Shown: positions 1 through 8,032, counted from the first letter of the stretch. The stretch is 64,000 nucleotides of DNA from Streptomyces sp. H27-H5 (GCF_026627505.1 NZ_JAPNLK010000017.1:1-64000), one strand, 5' to 3'. Notes: generated by a model not told the origin, from the sequence alone. Program-made: numbers and translations.

Positions 1-66
1 AGCGGCACCCCCGAGGACGCACTCGACACCGCCTGCCACCTCCACCTCACCGGTCTCGACACCTGA
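1..66 (+). CDS. C-terminal fragment of an unidentified protein
   Basis: The window opens inside a reading frame of 21 codons that ends at the TGA at 64-66. Third positions are almost all C or G, as in a real Streptomyces gene. The fragment is too short to assign to a family, and its start lies outside the window. Confidence 0.4.
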   Translation, partial: SGTPEDALDTACHLHLTGLDT

Positions 67-216
67 CACGGGCAAGCGCACGCCAAGCCCGACGTCAACC
101 CCCGAAGGATTTACGACGCAGACCACTTAGCCGTACCGCCATGCGAACCTGCGCCCGACATGCTCGACTTGACCATCGCAGTTCGGCACCTCCTGCATCA
201 GGAGACACGCGGTGAG

Positions 217-594
217 ATGGAACTCCGGCTCGGGGAGCGAACCTTCGAGGTCGTCATTACCGCCAGGGGCCGCCGTTCGGACGAAGCCCTGGCGCTGATG
301 GACACCTGGCAGCCGGGAGGGTGCGGACCTGTCGTTGACGATCCGGGCCGCCCGTTCCGGTACTGGCTCGTTCCTCCCGGTACGGCGGCCCAGTGGGAGA
401 ACGGATTCGGCCGCTGCGTGGCTCGGGGCCGTGTGCTCATGCCGCCGCTCGACCGGTCCAGTCCCCCGGGGCCCTTCTGGGTGAGGCCGTGGAACCGTCA
501 CCGGCTCGTGGGCGCGGGTCTGCTCCGGTCGGCGCTGGTGACCGCCGGCGGCGGCCGGGCAGGGTGGCCGCCGCTGCCGCCGCTCTACACCTAG
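217..594 (+). CDS. Hypothetical protein, 125 aa
   Basis: I do not recognise the family with confidence. The frame has coding-like third positions. The middle of the protein (PFRYWLVPPGT, then RVLMPPLDRSSPPGPFW) resembles short Streptomyces proteins of unknown function. The ATG at 217 has an AGGAG about 12 bases upstream; an in-frame ATG at 160 would add 19 residues but has no ribosome site. No signal peptide or membrane segment is evident. The 66-217 and 595-747 flanks hold nothing I can assign. Confidence 0.4.
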   Translation: MELRLGERTFEVVITARGRRSDEALALMDTWQPGGCGPVVDDPGRPFRYWLVPPGTAAQWENGFGRCVARGRVLMPPLDRSSPPGPFWVRPWNRHRLVGAGLLRSALVTAGGGRAGWPPLPPLYT

Positions 595-747
595 AAGGCG
601 GGCCAGTACCCGCCAAGGCGATCCGAGGCTCGACAACCCGTTGAAGCTTCCGCCCGCGCAGGCCGTGACCGTGCCCGGTCCTGCGTGGGCGGATTCCAAG
701 TACACGTCCGCTCCGGTCGGGGCGGCCTCAGCGAGAAACGGATTCCT

Positions 748-969
748 GTGGAACAGTCCCAGCCCCCGACCTGCCCACATTCGCCGCCATGCCCGTCCGC
801 CGAAGACCTCACTCGGGGCTCGGCCGCGGTCGTGGCCTCGCACCCTGAGCAGGGGTGGAATTTGCTCTGTAACGGTGTCCTGGAGTTTGAGGACACGGGG
901 CAACTGCTGCCCGACGGCAGCACGGTCCCCCCTCACCGGCCGACCGATGGAACGAAGGCCGCAGCGTGA
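748..969 (+). CDS. DUF5999 family small Cys/His protein
   Basis: This 73-residue protein matches the small actinobacterial DUF5999 family from memory: a Cys/His-rich N-terminus (TCPHSPPCPSAED) followed by VVASHPEQGWNLLCNG and FEDTGQLLPDG. Its function is unknown; the family is common near Streptomyces regulators. The GTG at 748 is chosen because it places the CPHSPPCP motif near the N-terminus, as usual for the family. The stop overlaps the next GTG start by 4 bases (GTGA), so the two genes are probably translationally coupled. Confidence 0.7.
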   Translation: MEQSQPPTCPHSPPCPSAEDLTRGSAAVVASHPEQGWNLLCNGVLEFEDTGQLLPDGSTVPPHRPTDGTKAAA

Positions 970-1424
970 GCGGCCGAGCGAAGCCCCGCGAGCACTTCCA
1001 TCTTACCGACCGCGAGCTTGAGACCGTGGCCTTGGCCGCCGAAGGTCTGAAGGTCAACGCGATCGCTCGCCGTCTGAAGCTTTCGGACGGTGCGGTGCAG
1101 TCACGGCTGAAGTTCGCCCGGCAGAAATGCGGTTCCGCGCGAACCACGGCCCTGGTCCACAGCGCGTACGCGTCGAAACAGCTGCCCCCGCCGGACGCCG
1201 AGCCGCCGGTGGAACTCTCCGAGGAGCAGCTGCGGGTGCTCCGCCACCTTGCCGACGGGCTGACGGTCATCGAGATACGACCGCTCGTCACCTGGTCCGA
1301 GTGGCGGCTACGGAACGTCTACGGCGACCTCTTGGCCGCCTTGGACGCCACCGACAGACCGGCATTCGCGATCAAGCGCGCCTGGGCCATGGGGCACCTG
1401 GGCCACGACCAGCAGACCACCTGA
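966..1424 (+). CDS. LuxR-type helix-turn-helix protein with two HTH-like halves
   Basis: This 152-aa protein carries a LuxR C-terminal-type HTH in residues about 10-55 (LTDRELETVALAAEGL, then AIARRLKLSDGAVQSRL). A second, more divergent HTH-like unit follows in residues about 80-140 (LSEEQLRVLRHLADGLT). There is no receiver or autoinducer domain, so it may be a stand-alone DNA-binding regulator. Its start overlaps the upstream stop by 4 bases. It sits 138 bp before the Ddl-like operon and could regulate it, but I saw no operator that shows this. Confidence 0.65.
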   Translation: MSGRAKPREHFHLTDRELETVALAAEGLKVNAIARRLKLSDGAVQSRLKFARQKCGSARTTALVHSAYASKQLPPPDAEPPVELSEEQLRVLRHLADGLTVIEIRPLVTWSEWRLRNVYGDLLAALDATDRPAFAIKRAWAMGHLGHDQQTT

Positions 1425-1561
1425 CACCTGCGCCCTCACGGGCTCAGTACGGCGTCCCGGCGCGGGTATGCGGCCCGCTCTGCCTTCGACCGCGTACGCG
1501 GGCACGGCACCGGGCCGGGACGCCTTCGATCGGAGCAGCACTCCAACCACGAGGAGCGTAC

Positions 1562-2527
1562 ATGTCCAGTTCTCCGTACTACACGGGTCGTATCGGCGTC
1601 CTGTACGGCGGCGACTCCCCCGAGCGGCCGGGGTCTGTCGCGAGCGCCGAGGCCGCCTTCAAGGCTCTGTCGGGCGCCGGAATGCAGGCGGAGATGATCG
1701 ACCTGGCCGACCTGGCCGGGCTGGGGGCGGGTTTGCGAAAGCGTATCGACGTCGCTCTCCTGGCCTGCCACGGGCCGGGCGGCGAGGACGGGAAGGTTCA
1801 GGGACTGCTGGAGCAGCTCAAGATCCCCTACACCGGCTCGGGGGTTCTCGCGTCCGCGCTCGGCATGCACAAGCCGACGTTCAAGACCCTGCTCGCCGCC
1901 CTGAACGTCGACACCCCCCGGTCGATCACCGTGCTGGCGGAGCACACCGTGGAGAGCACGCTGACGACGGTCGAGCTGAACCTCGGCTACCCGGTGTTCG
2001 TCAAGCCCGCGGGCGGCGGCGGCAGCCTCGGCGCCGGCATCGCCCGCGACGCCGGGGAACTGGCGGCACTGCTGCGGGCCCGTCGCAAGGAGCAGTACGC
2101 CGAGTACATGGTCGAGGAGTACATCGACGGCGTCCCGTGCACCGTGGGCATCCTGGACCAGGGCCGGCCCGTCGTGTTGCCTCTGTTGACCTGCGAGACG
2201 GACCGCGCGTTCTACGACTACGAGGCCAAGCACGACAGGGGCCTTCGTCGTGAGAGCTGCCCCGCCACCCTGCCGGAGGAGGTGGAGCAGCGGGTGGTGG
2301 AGACCGCTTTGAAGGTGCATCGGCGAATCGGGGCGCACGGCGTGAGCCGGGTGGACTTCCTGATCTGTGCGGACGGTCGGAGTCCCGTGCTGGAGGTGAA
2401 CACGGTGCCGGGTCTGTCGGAGCACGGCAACCTGGCGACGATGGCGGCCGCGGCAGGGGTGTCGTACGTCGAGCTGATCAAGCGGGTTCTGGACACGGCG
2501 TTCACGAAGGACTCGTACGTGCCCTGA
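1562..2527 (+). CDS. D-Ala-D-Ala ligase-like ATP-grasp enzyme
   Basis: This 321-aa protein has the length and motifs of Ddl ligases: an N-terminal glycine motif (VLYGGDSPER), the ATP-binding loop KPAGGGGSLGAG, EEYIDG, the omega-loop FYDYEAKHDRG, GVSRVDF and the Mg-binding VLEVNTVPGLSEH. Ddl enzymes join two amino acids with ATP through an acyl phosphate. The conserved motifs look intact, so activity is likely, but substrate specificity cannot be read from the sequence. The ATG has a GAGGAG 6 bases upstream. The C39-like gene starts 26 bp downstream and a MurF-like gene follows, an order unlike the housekeeping dcw or ddl loci. It may be a paralogue recruited for peptide tailoring or a specialised cell-wall role (inference). 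Confidence 0.85.
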   Translation: MSSSPYYTGRIGVLYGGDSPERPGSVASAEAAFKALSGAGMQAEMIDLADLAGLGAGLRKRIDVALLACHGPGGEDGKVQGLLEQLKIPYTGSGVLASALGMHKPTFKTLLAALNVDTPRSITVLAEHTVESTLTTVELNLGYPVFVKPAGGGGSLGAGIARDAGELAALLRARRKEQYAEYMVEEYIDGVPCTVGILDQGRPVVLPLLTCETDRAFYDYEAKHDRGLRRESCPATLPEEVEQRVVETALKVHRRIGAHGVSRVDFLICADGRSPVLEVNTVPGLSEHGNLATMAAAAGVSYVELIKRVLDTAFTKDSYVP

Positions 2528-2553
2528 CGCCTGGGCGGCGGCAGAGTAGGGGC

Positions 2554-3177
2554 ATGACCGTTGCCACGACCCATCATGTTCCCTACTTCTCGCAGTGGGA
2601 GTCCGCCGGCCTGGTGCCCGAGTTCGTTGCGGGCATCACGGCCGCGTCCGCTGATCCGCTGTGGGAGTCCTCCGGTGCCGACAGCGCGGAGGAGTACGCC
2701 TTCTGGGCGCCGCGCATGTGCGGCATGGCGTGCCTGCGGATGGCGCTGGGGTTCTTCGGGCAGCCTGTGCCCCCGTCGGTGCCGCTGGTCCGGCAGGCTC
2801 TGGCTGCCGGGGCGTACGTGCGCGACGGCGACCAGGTGCAAGGGCTGATCTACGCGCCGTTCGCCACGTGGGTGGCATCCCGGTGGGGCCTGTTCGCCGA
2901 GGCCCGTCCGCAGCTCTCCGTTGAGGAGGTCGATGCCGAGATCTTGCGGGGGCGGCTGGTGCTGCTGTCGGTCCATAAGACGATCCGCACCCTCGATCCC
3001 CGCCCTGAGCGGCGCGGCGGGCACCTGGTCCTCGCCGTGGGCTCCGGCCCGGATCACGTCACCATTCACAACCCCTCCGGGTTCCCGGAGCAGTCGCAGC
3101 AGTTCCATCAGGTTTCCAGGGCGGACCTCGCCCGGTTCTTCGCCGGCCGGGGGGTCGTGCTGGGCCACGCACAGTAG
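2554..3177 (+). CDS. C39-like cysteine peptidase family protein
   Basis: This 207-aa protein resembles the papain-fold peptidase C39-like (C39_2) family. A Cys motif (RMCGMACLRM) lies near residue 55, a His (RRGGHLVLAVG) near residue 155 and an Asn/Asp region (VTIHNPSG) near residue 170, the order of a Cys-His-Asn/Asp catalytic triad. No signal peptide or transmembrane segment is visible, so it is probably cytoplasmic and not fused to a transporter as in bacteriocin C39 exporters. It lies between the Ddl-like and MurF-like genes with 26 and 7 bp spacing, so co-transcription is likely. It could cleave a leader peptide or a peptidoglycan-like product (inference). Confidence 0.75.
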   Translation: MTVATTHHVPYFSQWESAGLVPEFVAGITAASADPLWESSGADSAEEYAFWAPRMCGMACLRMALGFFGQPVPPSVPLVRQALAAGAYVRDGDQVQGLIYAPFATWVASRWGLFAEARPQLSVEEVDAEILRGRLVLLSVHKTIRTLDPRPERRGGHLVLAVGSGPDHVTIHNPSGFPEQSQQFHQVSRADLARFFAGRGVVLGHAQ

Positions 3178-3184
3178 GAGCAAC

Positions 3185-4573
3185 GTGATCCCCTTCTCCC
3201 TCGCCGCCGCCGCACTCGCCACCGAAGGCCGGCTCGCCGGTGGCGCCGATCCCGACAGCTTGATCACCGGGCCGCTGGTCTTCGACTCGCGCGACATCAC
3301 CCCCGGCAGTCTGTTCTGCTGCCTTCCCGGCAAGTCCGTCGACGGACACGACTTCGCCGTCCAGGCGGTGGCAACCGGAGCCATCGCGGTAATCGCGCGC
3401 CGCCCTGTGGACGCGCCCGCGATCATGGTCCCCGACGTCCTGGGAGCGATGGGGCTAATCGCGGCCCGTGTCGCCTCCGAGTTCACCGGCACGGTGATCG
3501 GGCTGACCGGGTCGGCGGGCAAGACCAGCACCAAGGACCTGCTGACGTCCATCCTGGAACTGGACGGGCCGACCGTGGCCACGCCCCGGTCGTTCAACAA
3601 CGAGATCGGTTTCCCCGTCACCGTCTCCCGGGTCGAGACAGGTAGCCGCTACCTGCTGCTGGAGATGGGGGCGCGGGGCCTGGGCCACATCGACAGCCTG
3701 TGCGACATCGCCCGTCCCACGATCTCCACAGTCCTGGGGGTGGGGTCCGCGCACATCGGGGAGTTCGGTTCCCGGGAGGTCACCGCCCAGGCGAAGGCCG
3801 AGGTCGTCCGGGCCCTGCCCGCCCACGGCACCGCCGTCCTCAACGGCGATGACCCGCTGGTAGCCGCGATGGCCGGGGCCACGGACGCGGCTGTGGTCAC
3901 CTTCGGCTTCGGCGAGCACTGCGACATCCGCGCCGAGCAGGTGGGCGTGCAGCACGACGGGCGCCCCCACTTCGTTCTCGTGAACGGCAAGGACCGTAGG
4001 CGCATCGAGCTACGGGTCCACGGCCGGCACAACGTCCTGAACGCCCTCGCGGCGGCGGCCACGGCCACCGCCGCGGGCATCCCCGCGGACCGCATCGCAC
4101 AGGGGTTGCGGCAGGCGGAGATCTCCAGTGGCGGCCGGATGGAAGTCACCACGCGCCCGGACGGGGTCACCGTTATCAACGACGCCTTCAACGCGAGCCC
4201 CGAATCCGTGCTCGCCGCGCTGACCGCTCTCGGCGACATCGCGGGCCCGACCCGCCGGAAGATCGCGGTACTCGGGGAGATGGCCGAGCTCGGTGATGAA
4301 GCGGCCGACTGGCACGATCAGGTGGCCGAGCATGTGGTTCGTCTGCGTCCGGCCGAGGTGCTCGGTATCGGCAGCATCCACATGGAGCGGATGCTGACGG
4401 TCATGACGGACGCCGGGCTGAAGGCGTCGAGGTCGAATGTCGACCCGGAGGTGCCGCTGATCGAGGAGATCCGGCGTGTGCTGCGGCCGGGTGACGTGGT
4501 CCTGATCAAGGGGGCGAACTCCCTTGGGCTGGAGGCGGTCGCCCGCGAGCTGGCCGCCGTGCCGACCTCGTAG
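3185..4573 (+). CDS. MurF-like ligase (Mur ligase family)
   Basis: This 462-aa protein has the full MurF layout. The N-terminal domain contains VFDSRDITPGSLF. The central ATPase has the P-loop GLTGSAGKTSTKDL around residue 105, then RSFNNEIGFP, LEMGARGLGHI and GSAHIGEFG. The C-terminal domain has HGRHNVLNALAAAA, DAFNASPESV and VLGEMAELGDEA. MurF adds D-Ala-D-Ala to the UDP-MurNAc-tripeptide. Beside a Ddl-like enzyme this gives a ligase pair outside the dcw cluster. GTG at 3185 has AGGAG 7 bases upstream and lies 7 bp after the C39-like stop. A strong hairpin follows the gene. Whether it acts on cell-wall precursors or on another carboxyl substrate is unknown. Confidence 0.85.
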   Translation: MIPFSLAAAALATEGRLAGGADPDSLITGPLVFDSRDITPGSLFCCLPGKSVDGHDFAVQAVATGAIAVIARRPVDAPAIMVPDVLGAMGLIAARVASEFTGTVIGLTGSAGKTSTKDLLTSILELDGPTVATPRSFNNEIGFPVTVSRVETGSRYLLLEMGARGLGHIDSLCDIARPTISTVLGVGSAHIGEFGSREVTAQAKAEVVRALPAHGTAVLNGDDPLVAAMAGATDAAVVTFGFGEHCDIRAEQVGVQHDGRPHFVLVNGKDRRRIELRVHGRHNVLNALAAAATATAAGIPADRIAQGLRQAEISSGGRMEVTTRPDGVTVINDAFNASPESVLAALTALGDIAGPTRRKIAVLGEMAELGDEAADWHDQVAEHVVRLRPAEVLGIGSIHMERMLTVMTDAGLKASRSNVDPEVPLIEEIRRVLRPGDVVLIKGANSLGLEAVARELAAVPTS

Positions 4574-4595
4574 GGCGCAGGCGAAGCGGATCGGC

Positions 4596-4629
4596 GGGCC
4601 CCGTTCGCTCTCTCCGGGCAACGGGGCCC
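4596..4629 (+). terminator. Rho-independent-type hairpin after the MurF-like gene
   Basis: Perfect 10-bp inverted repeat GGGCCCCGTT / AACGGGGCCC with a 14-nt loop, 23 bp after the stop. There is no T tract, as is common in Streptomyces. It separates the ligase operon from the regulator operon. Confidence 0.7.
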
Positions 4630-4661
4630 GGACGTGTCTGGATCCACCTGATGCCGAGGTC

Positions 4662-4685
4662 TGCAAACTCGTGCAAGTTCCGTGC
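4662..4685 (+). promoter_or_regulatory. Candidate operator, copy 1
   Basis: The pattern is TGCAA, N5, TGCAAGTT, N3, TGC, located 67 bp before the small gene at 4752. The same pattern with identical spacing is found at 6347-6370. The TGCAA units are 10 bp apart, on one face of the helix, and a further TGCAAGG lies at 4703-4709. It is the best candidate binding site for the Scr1-type regulator encoded at 5487. Confidence 0.6.
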
Positions 4686-4751
4686 AGTCGAAGCCAGTTC
4701 GATGCAAGGATTTCGTCAGCGATCCGGCAGCATCCGAGCGAGGAGGGCAGC

Positions 4752-4976
4752 ATGGCTCTACGCATGCTTGGCAAGGACCCCGAGAGCAAGACGGGCGACA
4801 GCCCCACGATCTATCTGGACGAGGAACGCGACACATACGTGGTGCAGGGATGGAAGATCTTGGACGCCGAAAGGCGGGCGCAGCTCGACCTGCCCGGCCA
4901 CGAGGACGTGATCGAGCTGCCCCGCAGGATGGTGGCGTTCTTCGAGAAGGAGGACCGTGGCACCGCCGACGTTTAA
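4752..4976 (+). CDS. Small hypothetical protein upstream of DUF6879
   Basis: This 74-aa acidic protein has an ATG 6 bases after GAGGAGG. It contains IYLDEERDTYVVQGWKI and ends with an acidic stretch. Small proteins like this often precede DUF6879 genes in Streptomyces, in the position where a DUF397 protein may otherwise sit. It overlaps the next gene by 20 bp, so translation is probably coupled. Function unknown. Confidence 0.7.
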   Translation: MALRMLGKDPESKTGDSPTIYLDEERDTYVVQGWKILDAERRAQLDLPGHEDVIELPRRMVAFFEKEDRGTADV

Positions 4977-5475
4977 GGAGCTGCTGGCGTCCGCCCGAAG
5001 TTCTGCCGTGCATCTGGAGATGCGGGACGCGTACATGCCCGACCCCGCATTCGACGCCTGGCTGGGCGGCTCGCGGGAGGACCATCTCACCGAGGACGAG
5101 GACTTCCAGACCTGGCTGGAGTGGGTCCGCGAGACCACAGCTCGCGGGGTGGCGGTGCGCCGGGCTCGGGTGTTCTCCGTCCCGGAGAGCGACTACATCC
5201 GCTGGGAGCACTTCATCTCCGACGCCAACGTAGCGGCGGGCGAGGACATCCGGTGGCTCTCACGCCGCGATACGACAGGCATCGCCTTCCCCGGCAACGA
5301 CTTCTGGATCTTCGACGACACACAGGTCCTCGTCCAGCACTTCGCCGGCGACGGAACAATCCGTGCGCAGTGGCGGGAGCTGACCACGGACCCTGTCGTC
5401 CTGGAGTTGTGCCGTAGCGCGTTCGAGGCGGTGTGGGAGCGGGCCGTCCCGCACGGCGACTACAAGCCGACCTAG
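4957..5475 (+). CDS. DUF6879 family protein
   Basis: This 172-aa protein matches the DUF6879 family from memory (VHLEMRDAYMPD, then ARVFSVPESDYIRWEH, WLSRR and DFWIFDD). The family is abundant in streptomycetes and is usually encoded beside a helix-turn-helix regulator with a DUF5753/Scr1 domain, as here. Such sets are proposed to be regulatory or toxin-antitoxin-like; the biochemical role is unknown. No membrane segment is visible. It overlaps the preceding small gene by 20 bp and lies 11 bp before the regulator gene, so all three form one operon. Confidence 0.8.
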   Translation: MAPPTFKELLASARSSAVHLEMRDAYMPDPAFDAWLGGSREDHLTEDEDFQTWLEWVRETTARGVAVRRARVFSVPESDYIRWEHFISDANVAAGEDIRWLSRRDTTGIAFPGNDFWIFDDTQVLVQHFAGDGTIRAQWRELTTDPVVLELCRSAFEAVWERAVPHGDYKPT

Positions 5476-5486
5476 CGCGATCAGCC

Positions 5487-6341
5487 GTGGCCGCGTCGCC
5501 GTTCCCCGCTGTCGAAGAGGCCCGTCGCAGCCTTGGGGTGCGCCTGCGTGACCTGCGGCGAGCGGGAGGTTTCAAGACGGCACGGGCCTTCGCGGCCCGT
5601 GCCGGCTGGAGCGAGTCGAAGGTCTCCCGGATCGAGCACGGGATCACCTCGCCGAGTGAGGATGACCTGCGCGCCTATGTAGAGCACAGTGGCGCCCAGC
5701 ACGACTATGAGGACCTGTTGGCGGCCGCGAGCAGCATCCAAGAGATGTACGTGGAGTGGAAGCGTGTCTTCGCCAACGGCCTCACGCCGGTGCAGGAGGC
5801 CGCGTTGCCCCGGTACGAGCGCACTCGGCACTTTCGAATCTACGAGCCGGGCGTCATCCCCGGGCTGCTCCAGACGCCCGCCTACGCCGCGGCGTTGATG
5901 GGTCGGATCATCGACTTCTGGGGCATCCCCGATGACGCCGAGCAGGCCGCCGAGGTGCGCGCGGTGCGCAAGGCGGCCGTCCTGCGGGACGCCGGCCGCC
6001 AGTTCGGCGTCGTCGTGGAGGAGACCGCGCTGCGGGCCCGCTTCGGGGACACCGAGACCATGGCCGGGCAGCTCGGGCACCTGATGACCGTCTCGCTGTG
6101 GCAGCAGGTCAGCCTCGGAGTGATCCCGATGGGTGCCGAGCGGATCATGTGGCCCAACGAAGGCTTCTGGATCTACGACAGAGAGCGAGTCCTCATCGAA
6201 CTGGCCTCCGCCGAGGTGACCCTCACCCAGCCGAGCGAAGTCGCCACCTATGAACGGATCCACGCGGAACTCGCCCGGATCGCCGTCCATGGCAAAGCCG
6301 CCCGCGCCCTGATCGCCGACGCGATCAACGCACTTGAATGA
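5487..6341 (+). CDS. XRE/Scr1-type (DUF5753) transcriptional regulator
   Basis: This 284-aa protein has an N-terminal XRE HTH at residues about 10-65 (LGVRLRDLRRAGG, WSESKVSRIEHGITSPSEDD). A DUF5753/Scr1 domain follows from about residue 85 to the end (YEPGVIPGLLQTPAYAAALM, FWIYDRERVLIELASAEV). GTG at 5487 is chosen because it lies 11 bp after the DUF6879 stop; the frame is open further upstream but only inside the preceding gene. Members of this family bind direct-repeat operators close to their own genes. Matching 24-bp sites lie before its operon (4662) and right after its stop (6347), which suggests autoregulation and control of the downstream peptide operon. Confidence 0.85.
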   Translation: MAASPFPAVEEARRSLGVRLRDLRRAGGFKTARAFAARAGWSESKVSRIEHGITSPSEDDLRAYVEHSGAQHDYEDLLAAASSIQEMYVEWKRVFANGLTPVQEAALPRYERTRHFRIYEPGVIPGLLQTPAYAAALMGRIIDFWGIPDDAEQAAEVRAVRKAAVLRDAGRQFGVVVEETALRARFGDTETMAGQLGHLMTVSLWQQVSLGVIPMGAERIMWPNEGFWIYDRERVLIELASAEVTLTQPSEVATYERIHAELARIAVHGKAARALIADAINALE

Positions 6342-6346
6342 CCGGG

Positions 6347-6370
6347 TGCAAGCAGGTGCAAGTTTCTTGC
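6347..6370 (+). promoter_or_regulatory. Candidate operator, copy 2
   Basis: TGCAA, N5, TGCAAGTT, N3, TGC starting 6 bp after the regulator stop and about 90 bp before the next gene. It contains the perfect inverted repeat GCAAG-TTT-CTTGC (6358-6370). It matches copy 1 at 4662 in both sequence and spacing, and is positioned to control the operon with the peptide and methyltransferase genes. Confidence 0.6.
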
Positions 6371-6440
6371 CCCACACCCCCGCCCTTCCTGATGCTGTCA
6401 CCACCCCCGCACGCACAGCAACGAGAACGCGGTGATGCTC

Positions 6441-6653
6441 ATGTCCGTCACGAACACCGAAACCGCCTCGGCCGCCGACATCATCGCGCTGAACGCGGCG
6501 CGAGAACTCGGTGATGCGCTGGAGGCCATCGGCATCGCGCTGCCGTCGTTGCGCGCGGAAGCGAACGTGAACGGCGTCGGATTCGTGAACCTGGGCGGCT
6601 GCCCGGCAGATGCGGCCTACGCGCTGGCGCACTGGATCCGCGACCACGCCTGA
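6441..6653 (+). CDS. Small hypothetical protein, 70 aa
   Basis: This small Ala-rich protein (AADIIALNAARELGDALEAI, then VNLGGCPADAAYALAHWIRDH) looks like the short proteins that accompany Scr1 and DUF6879 genes. Upstream in-frame starts at 6432 (GTG) and 6435 (ATG) are possible; none has a strong Shine-Dalgarno site. It is the first gene after operator copy 2 and is followed 60 bp later by the candidate peptide gene. Function unknown. Confidence 0.6.
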   Translation: MSVTNTETASAADIIALNAARELGDALEAIGIALPSLRAEANVNGVGFVNLGGCPADAAYALAHWIRDHA

Positions 6654-6713
6654 CGCGGCCCAGGGGGTACGGCACATCGCTCATCAATGCGGCATCGACC
6701 ACTGGAGGTTTCC

Positions 6714-6845
6714 ATGGCTTGGGGTACCGGTAAGGGCGGCAGCGGCGGCGACGGGAAGCACTCGGGAAACAAGGACCCGGGGACCGCGAAGCCGTCTTCG
6801 GACACCAAGCAGCCGAAGCCCGAGCCGAAGCACAAGGGGAAGTAG
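6714..6845 (+). CDS. Candidate RiPP precursor peptide (imiditide-like), 43 aa
   Basis: A short gene with a clear GGAGG 5 bases before its ATG, ending 8 bp before the methyltransferase start. The peptide is Gly-rich at the N-terminus and Lys/Pro-rich at the C-terminus, with nine Lys, two His and only four acidic residues. It has no Cys and no hydrophobic core. Asp occurs at positions 13 (GGDGK), 21 (NKDPG) and 30 (SSDTK). A small, strongly basic peptide encoded next to a PIMT homologue is what is known for imiditides, where the methyltransferase turns an Asp into an aspartimide. Asp13 followed by Gly is the most likely modified site (inference). It could also be a small nucleic-acid-binding protein. 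Confidence 0.65.
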   Translation: MAWGTGKGGSGGDGKHSGNKDPGTAKPSSDTKQPKPEPKHKGK

Positions 6846-6853
6846 GCGCCGGC

Positions 6854-8032
6854 ATGCCGACGAACCAAGTCGACGGGCGGTCCGCGATGCGCGGCCTGCT
6901 CGCCGCGGTGAACGAGGACCTCGGGGCACCGATCGCGCCAGTGTGGGAGGAAGCATTCTGGGCGCTGCCCCGGCACGCGTTCCTGCCCGACACGGTGTGG
7001 GTGGGTGATGACCTGGAGGAGTGCTCGCGGCAGAACTCCCCGAAGGAGTGGCTGCGGCACGCCTACGAGGACGATGCGGTCGTCACCCAGGTCAACGACG
7101 GCCAGGACCCGGCCGCCGGGGAGCGTTGGGCATCCTGCTCGGCGTCCGCGCCGTCCATCGTGTTCCGCATGCTCGACATGCTGGACGTGTCCGCCGAGCA
7201 CAACGTGCTGGAGATCGGTACCGGCACCGGCTGGAACGCCGGCCTGCTGGCTCACCGCGTCCGCTCGGGGTCGGTGACCAGCATCGAGGTCGACCCGGTC
7301 TTGGCCGCACTGGCTGCGAACCGGCTGAAGGAGGCCGGGGTGACGCCGCGGGTGGTCTGCGGCGACGGCGCCCTCGGCCACGAGGACGGGGGCCCGTACG
7401 ACCGGGTGCAGTCGACGTGCTCGGTTCGCACGGTCCCGCCGGCCTGGCTCGCCCAGACGAAGCCGGGCGGTCTGATCCTGACCGCGTGGGAATCGCCGTG
7501 GCTCTGCTACGGCCTCGTGCGACTGACCGTCGACGGCCACGGGACGGCCTGCGGATCCTTCTTCCCGTACTCGGCGTTCATGCTGATGCGCGGACAGCGC
7601 ACGGATCTGCGGATCTACCGGGACGTGGTGCGCGAGGACCACGTCCCGGACGAGTCGTCCACCCGTCTGCCGCCGCAGGCGGTGGCCGGGGACGACGTGG
7701 CCGCGCAGTTCGCGGTCGGCCTGCAGCTCGGCGATGTGTGGCACACCTGGCACCACAACCCGGACGTGGAAGGTGTCGTCACCCGGTTGTGGCTGGCCAC
7801 CACGGATGCGACCTCGTGGGCGGCCGTCGACTGGGACGGCACGAGTGACGAGCGGTACACCGTGTGGGAGTACGGGCCTCGGCGCCTGTGGAGCGAGGTG
7901 ACGGCCGCCTACCGCTGGTGGGACGCGGCTGGCTGGCCCGGTCCGGAGCGGTTCGGGATGACCATCAGCCCGGACGGCAAGCACACGGTGTGGCTCGACA
8001 CTCCTGACCGGTTCGTCCCACAGACCGGCTGA
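6854..8032 (+). CDS. PIMT-like O-methyltransferase of RiPP type
   Basis: This 392-aa protein is longer than housekeeping protein-L-isoaspartate methyltransferases (about 210 aa). It has a PIMT core: VNDGQDPAAGERW and SASAPSIVFRMLDML, SAM motif I VLEIGTGTGWNAGLL around residue 117, the SIEVDP acidic loop and KPGGLILTAW. A C-terminal extension follows, ending TVWEYGPRRLWSEV, AYRWWDAAGWP, RFGMTISPDG and VWLDTP. That extension is typical of PIMT homologues in lanthipeptide, graspetide and imiditide clusters, where they methylate Asp and drive aspartimide formation. No lanthipeptide synthetase or graspetide-type ligase is nearby, so the adjacent basic peptide is the likely substrate. A hairpin at 8070 separates it from the exporter. 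Confidence 0.85.
   Translation: MPTNQVDGRSAMRGLLAAVNEDLGAPIAPVWEEAFWALPRHAFLPDTVWVGDDLEECSRQNSPKEWLRHAYEDDAVVTQVNDGQDPAAGERWASCSASAPSIVFRMLDMLDVSAEHNVLEIGTGTGWNAGLLAHRVRSGSVTSIEVDPVLAALAANRLKEAGVTPRVVCGDGALGHEDGGPYDRVQSTCSVRTVPPAWLAQTKPGGLILTAWESPWLCYGLVRLTVDGHGTACGSFFPYSAFMLMRGQRTDLRIYRDVVREDHVPDESSTRLPPQAVAGDDVAAQFAVGLQLGDVWHTWHHNPDVEGVVTRLWLATTDATSWAAVDWDGTSDERYTVWEYGPRRLWSEVTAAYRWWDAAGWPGPERFGMTISPDGKHTVWLDTPDRFVPQTG

Noticed and set aside
523..533. GTGGGCGCGG near the left end as a possible second att copy of tRNA-Val
   Set aside because: Only 10 bases match the tRNA 3' end and the TTCGAAC part is missing; chance in a GC-rich genome.
127..936. Minus-strand frame of 269 codons at the left end
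   Set aside because: Overlaps the DUF5999 gene and has no recognisable domain; composition fits a shadow frame.
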